Assembly (NCBI GenBank): GCA_035772735.1
Contig: JASDFA010000027.1
Span: forward strand, 31,478,001 to 31,542,000
Length of the DNA: 64,000 nt
Reading direction: 5' to 3'
Source of the DNA: Datura wrightii
Taxonomy: Eukaryota; Streptophyta; Magnoliopsida; Solanales; Solanaceae
A program made the position numbers and the translations under genes. The notes under the pieces were generated by a model. That model worked only from the letters and a program-made list of their open reading frames with translations, was not told the origin of the DNA and did not search any database. Shown here piece after piece: positions 10,168 through 23,026 of the stretch (its first letter is position 1; every line of letters begins with the position of its first letter).

Positions 10168-11532
10168 TGTGTTGTGGATTTGCAGCACTTTTGATGTTTA
10201 AAACTTAAAAAAATAGATGGACTTAGGTGTGTTTATGTGGATATGAGGCACTTTTCCTTTGGTTGTTGGATAAATTGGTGTTGAAGCTAAAAAATGAAAA
10301 ATGAAAAATGAAAGCCTGAAGTATGCAAAATATGCTCAAAGTATAGTCCACAGTACGAGTCGTAGGAACGTCCTACAAGTCGTACTGATGGCCGTGAAAA
10401 GTTGCAGAAGGCTAAGGTTGAAGAGATATAATGTACGAGTCTCAGTACGAGTCGTACCAAGCTTGTACGAGTCGTGGTGATGAAGTCGTGAAAAAAATCA
10501 AAAAATTGCATGAATGGATGACTCTTGCTACGGAAAGAAAGTACAAACCGTGGGAAGAAGGTACGAGTCGTACCATGGTGGTCGTGATAAACTTCAAAAT
10601 AATTTCAAACTTTCAGAGTCAAGCCACAGGAGCTCAGTACGGATCGTATGATGAAGGTATAAGTCGTACCAGGATCCAACACTTAGACAAAATTCCAGCC
10701 AGTCATGCAAGGTACAAAAGGATGATACGGGCCGTAGGATGCTGCTATGGATCGTAGGTTGACTTGTGACGAAGGCGAAACTAGATATGGAAATTCACCT
10801 TGTCAGCCTAGGAAAAGGATTCTTGTGTCTATATAAACACTTTTTAGGTTTTATTTTTTTAGAGGAGCGATCAGATAAGAGATTTTGAGGAGTAAAAGAG
10901 AGAATTGAGTTGATTCGACTTGTGATCAATCTTTTCTTGAATTCTTCTTGTTCTTGCTATTTGTTCTTGAAGATTTTTGCTGAGTAATTAAAGAAACTGC
11001 TTTCTCATTCTCATTCATTCTTGTAAGTATTGATTTATGTTTTTAATCATGAATGCAATTCACAACCTTACAACTATGAGAGGCTAAAACCTCCATAGCT
11101 AGGGTTGTGGGAACTATGATGGATTAACAAGCTAGGGTTGCACAAAGTGATTTTAAAACCAATACAAATATTAATATTATATTCTCTTCATGCTTAAACG
11201 TTTCTTAACGATGCGCAATGTTAGGACGTGCCCGAATTCTTTACATACTTAGGACTAAGATGTACAGATTAGGAAAAGAGAATTACAACAGAGCCTTGAT
11301 TTTGATAATCATTGTATTAACCTGAGTTGTGGTCGCAGGATAGTGAAATCTGGAGCTTAGTGATAACGGACAGTTTGAAACCGCTCATGAGACTTGGTAG
11401 AGTGATTGAGTATAATCATTCAATAGGGACTGGTCGATTGTTTGAATCAACCTAAGTTATTAGTTCTATAAGTAAGTATTGGTGATAATCGCGAGCGTAT
11501 ACCCAAAGTAGTTATGAACCCATGAGAAAGAC
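10168..11532 (+). repeat. Element E 5' LTR, first part
   Basis: Starts TGTGTTGTGGATTTGC, as does the 3' LTR at 51280. It contains the TACGAGTCGTA palindrome cluster (about 10351-10755) and a TATA box, TATATAAA at 10830-10837. Its last five bases (11528-11532) are AAGAC, the left TSD of B. The LTR resumes at 46788. Confidence 0.88.
10351..10837 (+). promoter_or_regulatory. Element E promoter region: TACGAGTCGTA palindromes and TATA box
   Basis: A 17-nt-arm imperfect inverted repeat with loop ACG lies at 10351-10387. About eight further perfect or near copies of the odd palindrome TACGA-N-TCGTA follow up to about 10755. TATATAAA at 10830-10837 follows. The 3' LTR copy (51455-51870) is eroded, many CG pairs having become TG or CA. 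Confidence 0.65.
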
Positions 11533-12523
11533 TGTCATGCTCTGCCTTGGGGGGTATGACTGGCACTGGTGCCCTCCTGGGACCTGAACTGCTAGACTGC
11601 TAAGCCTAAGCACTTCTGGTATCTGGCAGGCTCTAACTCTGGATTAAAGAAAATGACGGCTATATAACGGCTGTAAATACAGCCTCCGGTCGACTAGGCC
11701 TATAGCCACCTGTAAGCAAACAACAGCTAACCAGAACAACAGTAGTATGTAGGAACCTATGTGGGCTGACAAGGCCACCATGCTGTCTAGTTAATTTTAA
11801 ATAAAGAAAAAGGTGCTAAACCGCTACGTGACTGACAAGGTCACCACTACCAACTGAGTAAGGCCCCACACGGCCATTATGACAAGCTAAAACGTACACA
11901 CGGCCTCACACGACCAGTATAACTAACCACAGGGATTACACAATCTGCAAGCCTCTAAGAATACTGATAATATGATCGGGACAGGGCCTCGGCCTACCCA
12001 TACTGTACAACAAAAGAAAAGGGATAAACCTCTAGCTATCTAGCTCCGGATGACTGGAGCTGATGACTCTGTGTGCTGGATGGAATCACGAGGTATTGGC
12101 TCCTCATCTATGGGTACCTGCAGGCAAGTAATGCAGCGCCCCAAACGGGTGTCAGTACCGCTGGTACCTAGTATGTAAAGCAACAACTGGAAAAATAACT
12201 GAAGACAAGAAATATAACTAATAGAGCTGAAGTAGAAGGAAATAGACTGTAACTGACTGAAAGTATGAGTTCAAGACTGTCCGCAACTATAGTGAAGGGA
12301 GTAGGATTCATACCTAGAAATGTAGCGTTCTACTATCGATCTACTCATATCTAGCGTAACATGTCATTATATAACATAAAATAACATAGCATAGCACACA
12401 TAAACCTTACCCGGCCCCCATAAGCTAGGAGGTATAACCAACACGCAATCTATACCCCTACCCCAGTCAACCCATCTCCTATAATAACTATAAGCATCCT
12501 GCCGATCCCCTGGGTATGCACTT

Positions 12524-12721
12524 GGGCTCGCTGAGCCCTTGACTATAACTGTACCTGAGTCCGGAGGACTCCTAAATCAACACCACGGGCGTACCCGCTC
12601 GATGGGGGTGTACAAAAGCCGACCAAGGAAAAATATGGGGAAACCGGCATCCCATCTTCGTCCCCTAGGGGACGGCATGCCACTCCGTAGAGCGATGTAT
12701 ACTCGCCCTCTGGAGGACGAG
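12524..12721 (-). other. Stem-loop array in the element B 3' LTR
   Basis: This is the same array as in A, read on minus. Changes keep pairing: the stem CTCGTCC/GGACGAG of A appears as CTCGTCC/GGGCGAG (U-G wobble), and the CGTCCC/GGGACG stem becomes the full palindrome CGTCCCCTAGGGGACG. The second B copy is at 20246-20443. Confidence 0.7.
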
Positions 12722-13851
12722 TCGATACAGCTATTAACCCTTGGGTGGTCATGAATGCTAGGTAATCCAACCCCAAAACAATACAGTGGTCTCAACAAGT
12801 AATACTAACTGCGTATACCACATGCTGAAACTAGTGACAATAATGTGTATGTATATACTACATGCTGAAACTAATGATAGTGATATGCATGTACTTAATA
12901 CATGCTGAAACTGATAATGGTATATATGCAATCTTCTGTCATACTGTGCTGAGTCTAATACTGAACAAGATATAGTTTTTCTGCTCAGGATCATGTTGTA
13001 TAACTGAGTTTTATAGTAACACAATTTACTACTTCTAACATGCTTTCTAAACTTCATTTTAGGCTTCTATTCTATTTCTGAAATACCTTACAGGAACTTG
13101 TATTGTTTTACTAAGTTTCAACTGAACACGATAACATCCTAACATAATTTACTAAATCACATTTGGGCATGTTGTACTGTTTTGTCAGTTTCTACTAGAA
13201 TTTGCATCGTGCTAGTATGTTTTACGCTACACATGACATGATGTTGCTAACATCATACTAAAATGCATACCAAACATAATATGCGGTTTCTGAAACATTC
13301 TACTGGCACTTGAACTATTTTAATATACCGGAACTACTAACTTGCCGAAGAAACTAGCTTTACATACCTTCACTTCTGATTTCCCGACTAACTGGCGTAG
13401 CTCGGTCAGTATTTCCGCTATTTTTCCCAACTGCACCATATATATATCAATTAAGACAAAATACATTAATATTATGAAACAAAATATCACTTTTAATATA
13501 TATATATAGCCCACACTTTGGCTTATCGAAAAACGGTCGAAAACTCGCTATTTCTCGGAAGTCCAGAAGGGAGAAATACTCATTCTAGGGCTAGGAGTAT
13601 ATTGACACTTATTTGGAGTAATTCCACTTACCCTATCTAGGTAGCACGACGATTCGCCGGATGAATTTTGCGAACCTAAACCCGTAGGAATGCTCCTTGC
13701 TGCTTAATACCTCGTTACCCAAGGTTATGCTGAGTTTGGACCGCGTATAACGACGTAATTGGAAGAAAATTCCTCAAACCCTCATGCCCTTTTTTTTAGT
13801 TTGTTTTCTGGAAATTTTTAAGTTAAATGAAATCAAAACCGAAGTGAGGGG

Positions 13852-13930
13852 TTTATATACTTGAGCCTGGACAGGGCCTCCGTGGCACGCTGCCATCGCG
13901 GAGGGGTGCTGCCCCGACTTCTCCCGCGGT
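13852..13930 (-). promoter_or_regulatory. Element B 3' LTR TATA box and CpG-rich module
   Basis: In the minus reading, CCTCCGCGATGGCAGCGTG followed by CCACGGAGG lies just upstream of TATATAAA (13852-13859). The order is the same as in A. Confidence 0.65.
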
Positions 13931-14051
13931 GGTTCGATGCAAGTTTTGTTCGTTCTTCCCCGGGCTTTTTCCAAGCATGTATGGTATTCAAAAACTTTTA
14001 ACCAACATGCGAATAGGCCAACTACATGTCGATAATTTACGGGGTGTAACA

Positions 14052-14084
14052 TTCTCCCCCCTTAAGAACATTCGTCCTCGAATG
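14052..14084 (-). other. Polypurine tract and AGGA-loop hairpin of element B
   Basis: In the minus reading the perfect stem CATTCG/CGAATG with loop AGGA (14069-14084) is followed by a G-rich purine tract (14052-14063) abutting the 3' LTR. This is identical in design to 5816-5849. The interval 14085-14318 between it and the end of pol shows no gene. Confidence 0.83.
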
Positions 14085-14318
14085 TAAACTTCTACATGCA
14101 AGAAGTTCAACTTACTTAACTTATTCTAGAAAAATTTCGACAGAGTCGCCCCTGTAATATGGACTATCTCAGAAACCTGAAATGCAGAAAAGTCCAATAC
14201 AGGTACTCCACACAATACTATAGCATTCATCATGTAAAATACTAGAGTCGACTATCTCATTATACATGTATTACAAGGCATCTCATATGATAACAACACT
14301 AACATACCTCTCGACTGA

Positions 14319-15498
14319 TTAGGCTTGCAATAAGTGAGGATGTCTGACTTTCATGTCTTCCTTTGCTTCCCAAGTCATCTCCTCTCGGTTCTTATTACGC
14401 CACGGTACCTTGACAGAAGCAACATCTTTAGTTCTCAACCTGCGAATTTGCCTGTCTAGTATGGTTACTGGAACCTCTTCATACGCCAGCTCTTCCATAA
14501 CCTAGACATCCTGGACTGGGACAACTCTTGAGGGGTCCCCTATATACTTCCTCAACATAGACACGTGGAAAACTGGATGAACAGACTCTAATTCTGGAGG
14601 CAAGTTCAACTCGTATGCCACTTGGCCTACTCTTCGGCGGATCTGATAAGGCCCAACAAATCTCGGGCTGAGCTTACCTTTCTTGCCGAATCTCATCACC
14701 CCTTTCATTGGAGATACTTTCAAAAATACCGAGTCATTCACATTAAATTCCAGGTTTCTGCGCCGCACATCAGCATATGATTTCTGGCGGCTTTGAGTAG
14801 TAAGTAGGCGTTCTCTGATAAGATTTACCTTTTCCTCTTACTGATGAATAATATTCGGCCCAACCAACTCTGACTCTCCAACTTAAAAGCAGCCAACTGG
14901 CGATCTACATTTCCTCCGATACAATGCCTCAAAGGGCGCCATCTGGATAGCTGAGTGGTAACTATTATTATAAGCAAACTCAATCAGCGGTAAATGCTCA
15001 TCCCAGCTACCTCCAAAGTCCAACGCACATGCCCGTAGCATATCCTCGAGCGTTTGAATAGTGCGTTCAGCCTGCCCATCTGTCTGGGGGTGGAATGCTG
15101 TGCTTAAATTAATCTGCATTCCCAAACCTCTCTGAAATGACTGCCAAAATCTAGCTGTAAATTGTGCCCCTCTGTCGGAGATGATGGATACTGGGACACT
15201 GTGCAGTCTGACTATTTCTCTGATATACAATTCGGCGTAATCTTCGGCAGAGAAAGTGGCTTTTACTGGAAGGAAATGGGCTGATTTCGTCAGTCTGTCA
15301 ACAATTACCCAAATTGAATCATGTTTATGCCTTGTACGAGGTAGTCCTGCTACAAAGTCCATGTTTACTGCCTCCCACTTCTGAAGAGGCACAGCTATGT
15401 CCTGAGTCAATCCACCTGGTTTCTGGTGTTCTGCTTTTACTTGCTAGCATTTAGGACACTGGGCTGCAATTATGCTATTTCCCTCTTCATACCTGGCC
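14319..15498 (-). pseudogene. pol: Element B integrase and chromodomain-like tail
   Basis: The catalytic core is recognisable (NMDFVAGLP near 15360, IISDRGAQF near 15180, GQAERTIQ near 15075), followed by VGPYQIRRR, VHPVFHVSML and the chromodomain-like stretch ending HPHLLQA and TAA at 14319-14321. Stops occur near 14880 and 14502, and one follows KEIY near 15499. The zinc-finger region near 15440-15490 is frameshifted. It could not give a working enzyme. Confidence 0.88.
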
Positions 15499-17685
15499 AC
15501 TAGTAAATTTCTTTGATATCATGGTACATTTTTGTCGCGCCTGGGTGGAGAGAATAGCTGGCGTAATGCGCCTCGCTCATAATATGCTGGCGAACCCCAA
15601 AAATATCTGGAACACAAATGCGGCCTTTACATCGCAACACTTCATCCTCAGTTACCTGAAAATATGGCATTTTTCCTTGCTGAACCCTTTCTTTAAGCTG
15701 AACCAGGTCAGGATCTTCATATTGCCGTTCCTTTACCTCCACAACTAATGATGACACAATGGTGTTCTGAATTACCACTCTGTTGTCCTCTGTTTCTGCT
15801 ACACAAACGTCTAAACTAGCTAATTGGTGTATTTCTCTGGCCAACTCCGGCTGCTCGGGCTGCAAGTACGCCAAACTCCCCATAGATTTGCGGCTGAGGG
15901 CATCTGCCACTACGTTGGCCTTTCCCAGATGATACAGAATATTTACATCATAATCTTTCAACAATTCCAACCAGTGACGCTGTGGTAAGTTCAACTCTCT
16001 CTGAGTGAAGATATACTGCAGGCTCTTATGGTCGGTGAAAATATCCACATGAACGTCGTAAAGGTAATGTCTCCATATCTTTAGGGCGTGGATCACTGCG
16101 GCTAGTTCCAGGTCATGGGTAGAATAATTCTTTTCGTGTTTCCTCAGTGCTGCATCAACACACATCCCAACCCAAAACCTGAAGCATCACAATAAATTGC
16201 ATAACCCTGTGTACCTTCTGGAAATGCTAATACTGGGGCGGAGGTCAACTTGTCTTTCAATTCTTGGAAACTCTGCTCACATGCCTCTGTCCACTGGAAC
16301 TTTACTGCTTTCTGTGTCAGTTTAGTCAGAGGTGCCGCTATGGTGGAGAATCCCTCAACAAATCTTCTATAGTATCCTGCTAATCCTAGGAAACTGCGGA
16401 TTTCAGTCGGAGTGGTAGGTCTGGGCCACATTTTTATTGCTTCTATTTTATGCGTGTCTACCTGTATACCAATATCCGACACAATATGCCCCAAGAAAGC
16501 TACTGAGTTCAGCTAGAATTAACATTTGGAGAAGTTGGCATATAACTTACGGTCCCTGAGAATCTGGAGCACTTCCCGTAAATGAGCCTGGTGATCTGCC
16601 TTTGAACGAGAATACACCAGAATATCATCGATAAACACATTCACGAACAGGTCCAGGTATGATCTGAAAATATTGTTTATCAGGTCCATAAATACTGCTG
16701 GGGCATTCGTCATCCCAAAGGACATGACTAGGAACTCAAAATGGCCATAACTGGTCCTGAAGGCTGTCTTGGGAATGTCCCTTTCACGGACTCGAACCTG
16801 ATGGTATCCGGACCGTATGTCAATCTTGGAGAAATATCTGCCCCCCTGTAACTAGTCAAACAAATCATCTATTCTGGGAAGCGGATATTTATTCTTAACT
16901 GTAACCTTATTCAACTGCCGGTAATCTATACACATGTGGAGCGAGCCATCCTTCTTTCTCACAAATAGAACTGGCACACCCCATGGTGAAGTACTCGGCC
17001 TGATAAAGCCCTTAACTAACAGATCTTTCAACTGCTCCTTTAATTCTCTGAGTTTAGCAGGAGCCATACGATACGGAGGAATTGATATGGGCTGAGTTCC
17101 TGGTAGTAAATCAATTGCAAAATCTACTTCTCTTTCTAGAGGAATAGTAGTTAGCTCATCTAGAAATACATCACGGTATTCATTCACCACTGGAACGGAC
17201 TGGAGAGTCGGAGGCTCTACCCGAATGTCCTGAACTCTGACAAGATGGTAAATGCACCCCTTAGCTATCAACTTCCTCGCCTGAAGATAGGAAATAAACC
17301 TACCTTTTGGCATAATTGTATTGCCCTTCCACTCTTGTACTACCTCCCCTGGAAAGTGGAATCGGACTATCTTGGTCCAGCATTCTACATTTGCATAGCA
17401 CAGAGCCAACCAATCCATACCCATAATGGCATCGAAATCGACCATTTCTAATTCTACCAGGTCTACTGTGGTCTGACGATCAGAAACCTCTACTATACAC
17501 TGGCGATAGACCCTTCTAGCTATAATGGAGTCACCGATGGGGGTGGATACTGAAAAGGGTTGCTGAAGCAACTCTGGTGATACACTAAACTTTTGAGCCA
17601 CAAATGGAGTAATGTAGGACAAAGTAGACTCGGGATCAATCAATACATAAACAGGGTATGAGCAGATAGTCATCATACCTGTCAC
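15499..17685 (-). pseudogene. pol: Element B protease, reverse transcriptase and RNase H
   Basis: In the minus reading: protease with active-site-like DPEST near 17635 (A has DPGST), then RT with the FIDD motif near 16630 and MSFGMTNAP near 16720, then RNase H with TDHKSL near 16040. There are stops near 16850 and 16515. A deletion with frameshift near 16144-16165 removes about a dozen residues between CVLMQH and KHEKNY. Confidence 0.9.
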
Positions 17686-19044
17686 AACATCAGGTGATGC
17701 TTCTGAATCCTGCCTCCCTGGTAAGGCATATGTGCGGCTTGGACCCGCACCTATACTGGAGGCCCCTGATCTGCCCCGGCCCCTGCTTGCTGAAACTAAG
17801 GGTCTGCGCCCTGTCGAGGATACTTAAGCTCGTGACCCTGCGGATGCCCTATCCTGTCTATCTCGGTCCTCCTGACCTTTGGCTGGGCAATCTCTCATTA
17901 GATAGCCCTCTTGGCCACAAATATAATATCTGGTGGAGCCATACCTACATGCTCCAAAATGGCGTCGACTGCATATAGGGCAAAGTGGTAGGTATACCTA
18001 CTCTACTCCGCCCTCCTCTATAATGGTGAATCTACAGACTGCGAGCCTCTACCGGTCTCTGACTGCGCCCTGCATCTTCCCCTCTGCGGCTATGGTGGAG
18101 GCGGGGGTCTGGGCGACCTATCTAACAATCGTGGCCTAGGTCCTCCCCGAGCCTCCCTCTGTAACTCAACTGGCCTATCCCTGCGGCGCTGTTCCTGAAT
18201 GGTCCTCCTGATCTTCCGATGCCAATGACTGATGCCCTCAATATTCTGGGATAATACCTGAACTCGGGCAATATCCATGTCATCTCGTAGTGTGGCCGTA
18301 ATATAAGTCTCAACATATTCTGGATTCAACCCCATGATGAAGCAGTGTACTCTGGATGCCATGGTATCAACAAAGGACGGTGCATACCGGGCCAAAGAAT
18401 CAAACCGCAAAGCGTATTTTCGAACACTCATGGCCCCCTGCTCTAAATGTAAAAACTGGTCCACCTGGGCTTGTCAAATCTCCCGTGGTAAATAGTGATC
18501 AAGAAAAGCTCCTGAGAAGCTGGACCAGGTTGGAGGGGAAACATCTCTCCCTCGGGACCTTTCCCAGCTTTCATACCACAACACGGCGATGTCCCGTAAC
18601 CGAAATGCTGTCAACTCAATCGATTCTGTAGGCGTGGAATGCATAACCCTGAAAATTCTCTGCATCTGATCTAGGAAACCATGAGGGTCCTCTGTCCAGT
18701 CCATACCTGTAAACTGTGGGGGATTCAGAGCCAAAAACTCTCGGACCCTCGAACTACCGGGCCCTCCTGACACCTCCGCAGTGTCAGCCGGCCATCATCT
18801 GTGCCAACATGACTACCGCACTTCTGGCCTCCTGGTTGTAAGGTATCGATATAGGGACTGCTGGAGGAGATGTCGCCCCAAGTGGCTCCTGATGTAGTGG
18901 AGACTGCTGAGAAGGTTGGGATGATGCCTCTACATTGCCTTCTAATCGGGCTGTTTTTAAACGAGGGTGGGGCATCCTGCTGGTGCCTTTCCCTGCTACA
19001 ATATCCAAGCTCCAGCCTGTGATAGGATGTCTCTAGTCTGACAT
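17686..19044 (-). pseudogene. gag: Element B gag and zinc knuckle
   Basis: The capsid core is at about 18100-18770 in the minus reading and matches A closely (FLALNPPQFTG, LRDIAVLWYESWE). The knuckle region near 17880-17950 keeps CGQEG and MRDCPAKG, but its first Cys is replaced (YYICGQ). A stop follows the start codon region, a frameshift lies between 18773 and 18784, and a stop lies near 18470. I place the ancestral start at 19044, equivalent to 793 in A. Confidence 0.85.
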
Positions 19045-19236
19045 TATAACCAAAGAATACAATAAGCTCTAGGGACTCAACCCTATACTGTACCACTCTA
19101 TAGCACGACTGAATGAGAATAAAAAGCAACCATCCTATCATGCCTTGCAGCCTCTTACCTATAGTATGTGGTTCACAACACATCCATAGGCAAGACTCTA
19201 CTTAGAACGGCTTGTAGACTCCCTGGGATACGACCT

Positions 19237-19248
19237 GCTCTGATACCA
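19237..19248 (-). other. Primer binding site, initiator tRNA-Met (element B)
   Basis: GCTCTGATACCA on plus is TGGTATCAGAGC on minus, 4 nt from the 5' LTR boundary at 19253. The interval 19045-19236 is the untranslated leader. Confidence 0.92.
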
Positions 19249-19252
19249 AGTT

Positions 19253-21574
19253 TGTCACGCCCCGCCTTGGGGGGTATGACTGGCACCTGGTGCCCTACTG
19301 GGACCGGAACTACTAGACTGGAAAGCCTAAGCACTTCTGGTGTCTGGCAGGCTCTAACTCTGGATTCAAGAAAATGACGGCTATATAACGGCTGTAAATA
19401 CAGCCTCCGGTCGACTAGGCCTATAGCCACCTGTAAGCAAACAACAGCTAACCAGAACAACAGTAGTATGTAGGAACCTATGCGGGCTGACAAGGCCACC
19501 ATGCTGTCTAGTTAATTTTGAATCAAGAAAACAGGTGCTAAATCGCTACGTGACCGACAAGGTCACCACTACCAATTGAGTAAGGCCCCACACGGCCATT
19601 ATGACAAGCTAAAACGTACACACGGCCTCACACGACCAGTATAACTAACCACAGGGATTACACAATCTGCAAGCCTCTAAGAATACTGATAATATGATCG
19701 GGACAGGGCCCCGGCCTACCCATACTGTACAACAAAAGAAAAGTGATAAACCTCTAGCTATCTAGCTCCGGATGACTGGAGCTGATGACTCTGTGTGCTG
19801 GCTGGAATCACGAGGTATTGGCTCCTCGTCTATGGGTACCTGCAGGCAAGTAATGCAGCGCCCCAAACGGGCGTCAGTACCGCTGGTACCTAGTATGTAA
19901 AGCAATAACTGGAAAAATAATTGAAGACAAGAAATATAACTAATAGAGCTGAAGTAGAAGGAAATAGACTGTAACTGACTGAAAGTATGAGTTCAAGACT
20001 GTCCGCAACTATAGTGAAGGGTGTAGGATTCATACCTGGAAATGTAGCGTTCTACTGTCGATCTACTCATATCTAGCGTAACATGTCATTATATAACATA
20101 AAATAACATAGCATAGCACACATAAACCTTACCCAGCCCCCATAAGCCAGGAGGTATAACCAACACGCAATCTATACCCCTACCCCAGTCATCCCATCTC
20201 CTATAATAACTATAAGCATCCTGCCGATCCCCTGGGTATGCACTTGGGCTCGCTGAGCCCTTGACTATAACTGTACCTAAGTTCGGAGGACTCCTGAATT
20301 AACACCACAAGCGTACCCGCTCGATGGGGGTGTACAAAAGCCGACCAAGGAAAAATATGGGGAAACCGGCATCCCATCTTCGTCCCCTGGGGGACGGCAT
20401 GCCACTCCGTAGAGCGATGTATACTCGCCCTCTGGCGGACGAGTCGATACAGCTATTAACCCTTGGGTGGTCATGAATGCTAGGTAATCCAACCCCAAAA
20501 CAATACAGTGGTCTCAACAAGTAATACTAACTGCCTATACCACATGCTGAAACTAGTGACAATAATGTGTATGTATATACTACATGCTGAAACTAATGAT
20601 AGTGATATGTATGTACTTAATACATGCTGAAACTGATAATGGTATATATGCAATCTTCTGTCATACTGTGCTGAGTCTAATACTGAACAAGATATAGTTT
20701 TTCTACTGGGAATCATGTTGTGTAACTGAGTTTCATAGTAACATGATTTACTACTTCTAACATGCTTTCTAAACTTCATTTTAGGCTTCTATTCTATTTC
20801 TGAAATACCTTACAGGAACTTGTATTGTTTTACTAAGTTTCGACTGAACACGATAATATCCTAACATACTTTACTAAATCACATACTGGGCATGCTGTAC
20901 TGTTTTGTCACTTTCTACTAGAATTTGCATCGTGCTAGTAAGTTTCATGCTACACATGACATGATGTTGCTAACATCATAATAAAATGCATACCAAACAT
21001 AATATGCAGTTTCTGAAACATTCTACTGGCACTTGAACTATTTTACTATACCGGAACTACTAACTTGCCGAAGAAACTAGCTTTACATACCTTTGCTTCT
21101 GATTTCCCGACTAACTGGCGTAGCTCAGTCAGTATTTCTGCTATTTCTCCCAACTGCACCCATATATATATCAATTGAGACAAAATACATTAATATTCTG
21201 AAATAAAATATCACTTTTAATATGTATATAGTCCAAACTTTGGCTTATCAAAAAACGGTCGAAAACTCGCTATTTCTCGGAAGTCCAGAAGGGAGAAATA
21301 CTCACTTTAGGGCTAGGAGTATAATGTCACTAATTTGGAGCAATTCCACTTACCTTAGCTAGGTAGAACAACGATTCGTTGGTGGAATTTTGCGAAACTA
21401 AACCTGTAGGAATGCTCCTTGCTGCTTAATACCTCGTTACCCAAGGTTATGCCGAGTTTGGACCGCGTATAACGATGTAATCAGAAGGAAATTCCTCAAA
21501 CCCTCGTGCCCTCTGTTTTTGGTCTATTTTCTGGAAATTTTTAAGTTAAATGAAATCAAAACCGAAGTGAGGGG
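19253..21574 (-). repeat. Element B 5' LTR, large part
   Basis: Starts TGTCACGCCCCGCC on plus and is closely similar to 11533-13850. It is cut by D at AGGGG (21570-21574) and resumes at 46549. It carries a second copy of the hairpin array at 20246-20443. No gene is seen in it. Confidence 0.93.
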
Positions 21575-22986
21575 TGTTCGGGCGTTTGGTAACTACACGC
21601 AAGTGCACGTGGTCGAACAAGTAGTTAAGTGGCTTAAGTAAGCCAAGTATCGATCCCGCAGGGACTGAACTAAGGTAATAATCAACTTAAGTGTTAATGA
21701 ACTTTAACTTTAAAAATGCAGATAACCAATTAAACAATATTTGGAGAGTTTGAGTTTCCTAATTTATACAAATCTAAGACAAAATTATAAAGTGAGTCTG
21801 AACTATAGTAATGAGCATGCTGAGGCTAAAACGAACATGCAGGGAAGTAATTTGTCTATACACCTCAGTTAATCTTTCCTTCGGTTGTTAGTCAAGAATT
21901 ATTTCTATGGATTGAAACTTTCGTATCCTACCCAACTTAAGAATCATGAACCTTCAACCTACATTTCTGTGATAAAAGAATTTTATGTTCTAGCCATACA
22001 AAACCGATTCCTTAATTGACTAATACAACTTTCAAATATATTTCTATTCTGAATGTAAATCAATTCTCAATTTTCCCAAACTAAGAAGATATCATATCCT
22101 ACCAATTCACAACATTCCAATTTCTTTCCTTTTCAAAATAAAAATTGGATTTTTTAGATATACATTAACATTGGCCAAACATTAATGCAGTAAGAACAAG
22201 AATTGATAGAACAACCATTGAAGAAAAGATGACAACTAAATTGATCAACAATTACATTCCACTACAGATGTTCTTAACCTCACAAGAAGTGAATTTAGCC
22301 ACTCATTTGTGAATTAAACATCATCAAATGAGTATAAATCATACAAACAATTGAGATAAAAAAGAAAGAGATAGAGAAGAACCCTAGAATTTTCGTCCCC
22401 TCAACTGCCTGTAACCCACGTTCTTGCTCAACCAAGTCAGAATAATTAAAAATAAACCTAAGTGTGCTTATTTATAATAGTGGGAATTTTTTCCAGAATA
22501 ACAAGCAATGTGGCACGGAGTGTATCATGGAGCACTCCCTCCGTGGGACGGTGAAAACGCGGACCCTCACTGGAAATTGATGTTCCAGGTAAATATACGC
22601 AATGTGCCACGACATGTATCGCCTGGCATTTCCTCCGTGTCACGGAGGCAATGCGGACCTTCATTGGAATTTGCCAAAATAGATCATCCGAGGCAGAGTG
22701 CCTCCGCAATGGCAGCGTGACACGGCTCCATATCGGAGCCCTTATTTTTGCTGCTCTTCCTTGACCTTTTCCACTGCTCGCTTCCAAGTCCATTCCCGAT
22801 CTTTACCAACATGTATCTTAGCTTCCTAAAATTACATTTTACCTGCAAAACAACACTAATCATGTTGGTTAGTATAAATTCACATTTTAACTACAAATCA
22901 TATGAGAATGTACAAATAATGATAGATAAACAAGACGAAATGAAGCATTTGAGTATCACTTGGGCATATAATTCTGCCTAAGATCA
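21575..22986 (-). repeat. Element D 3' LTR
   Basis: Plus reading TGTTCGGGCG...AAGATCA, 1412 bp, pairing with 45131-46543. It contains a TATA box (TATAAATA on minus, 22469-22476), CpG-rich palindromic repeats upstream of it (about 22508-22735), and a tRNA T-arm-like block (21648-21663) near the LTR end that faces the primer site in the 5' copy. Confidence 0.94.
22469..22735 (-). promoter_or_regulatory. Element D 3' LTR promoter: CpG-rich tandem module and TATA box
   Basis: Three degenerate units with CACGGAG, ATCGC and CCTCCGTG elements lie upstream of TATAAATA (22469-22476, minus). The unit length is roughly 95-100 bp. The 5' LTR has the same layout (46026-46295). Confidence 0.65.
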
Positions 22987-23026
22987 CTTACCCCACACTT
23001 AAAACCTTGTTCGTCCTCGAACAATA
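22987..23026 (-). other. Polypurine tract and hairpin of element D
   Basis: In the minus reading a perfect stem TTGTTCG/CGAACAA with loop AGGA is followed by AAGTGTGGGGTAAG, which abuts the 3' LTR. Confidence 0.8.

Larger units (their letters stand above)
11533..14051 (-). repeat. Element B 3' LTR
   Basis: About 2.5 kb, bounded by TGTCATGC and ...TGTAACA in the plus reading. It carries the reverse complement of the hairpin array (12524-12721), a TATA box (TATATAAA on minus, 13852-13859) and the CpG-rich module upstream of it (about 13878-13930). Small minus frames near 12543-12798 recur in the other B LTR and are not genes. Confidence 0.93.
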
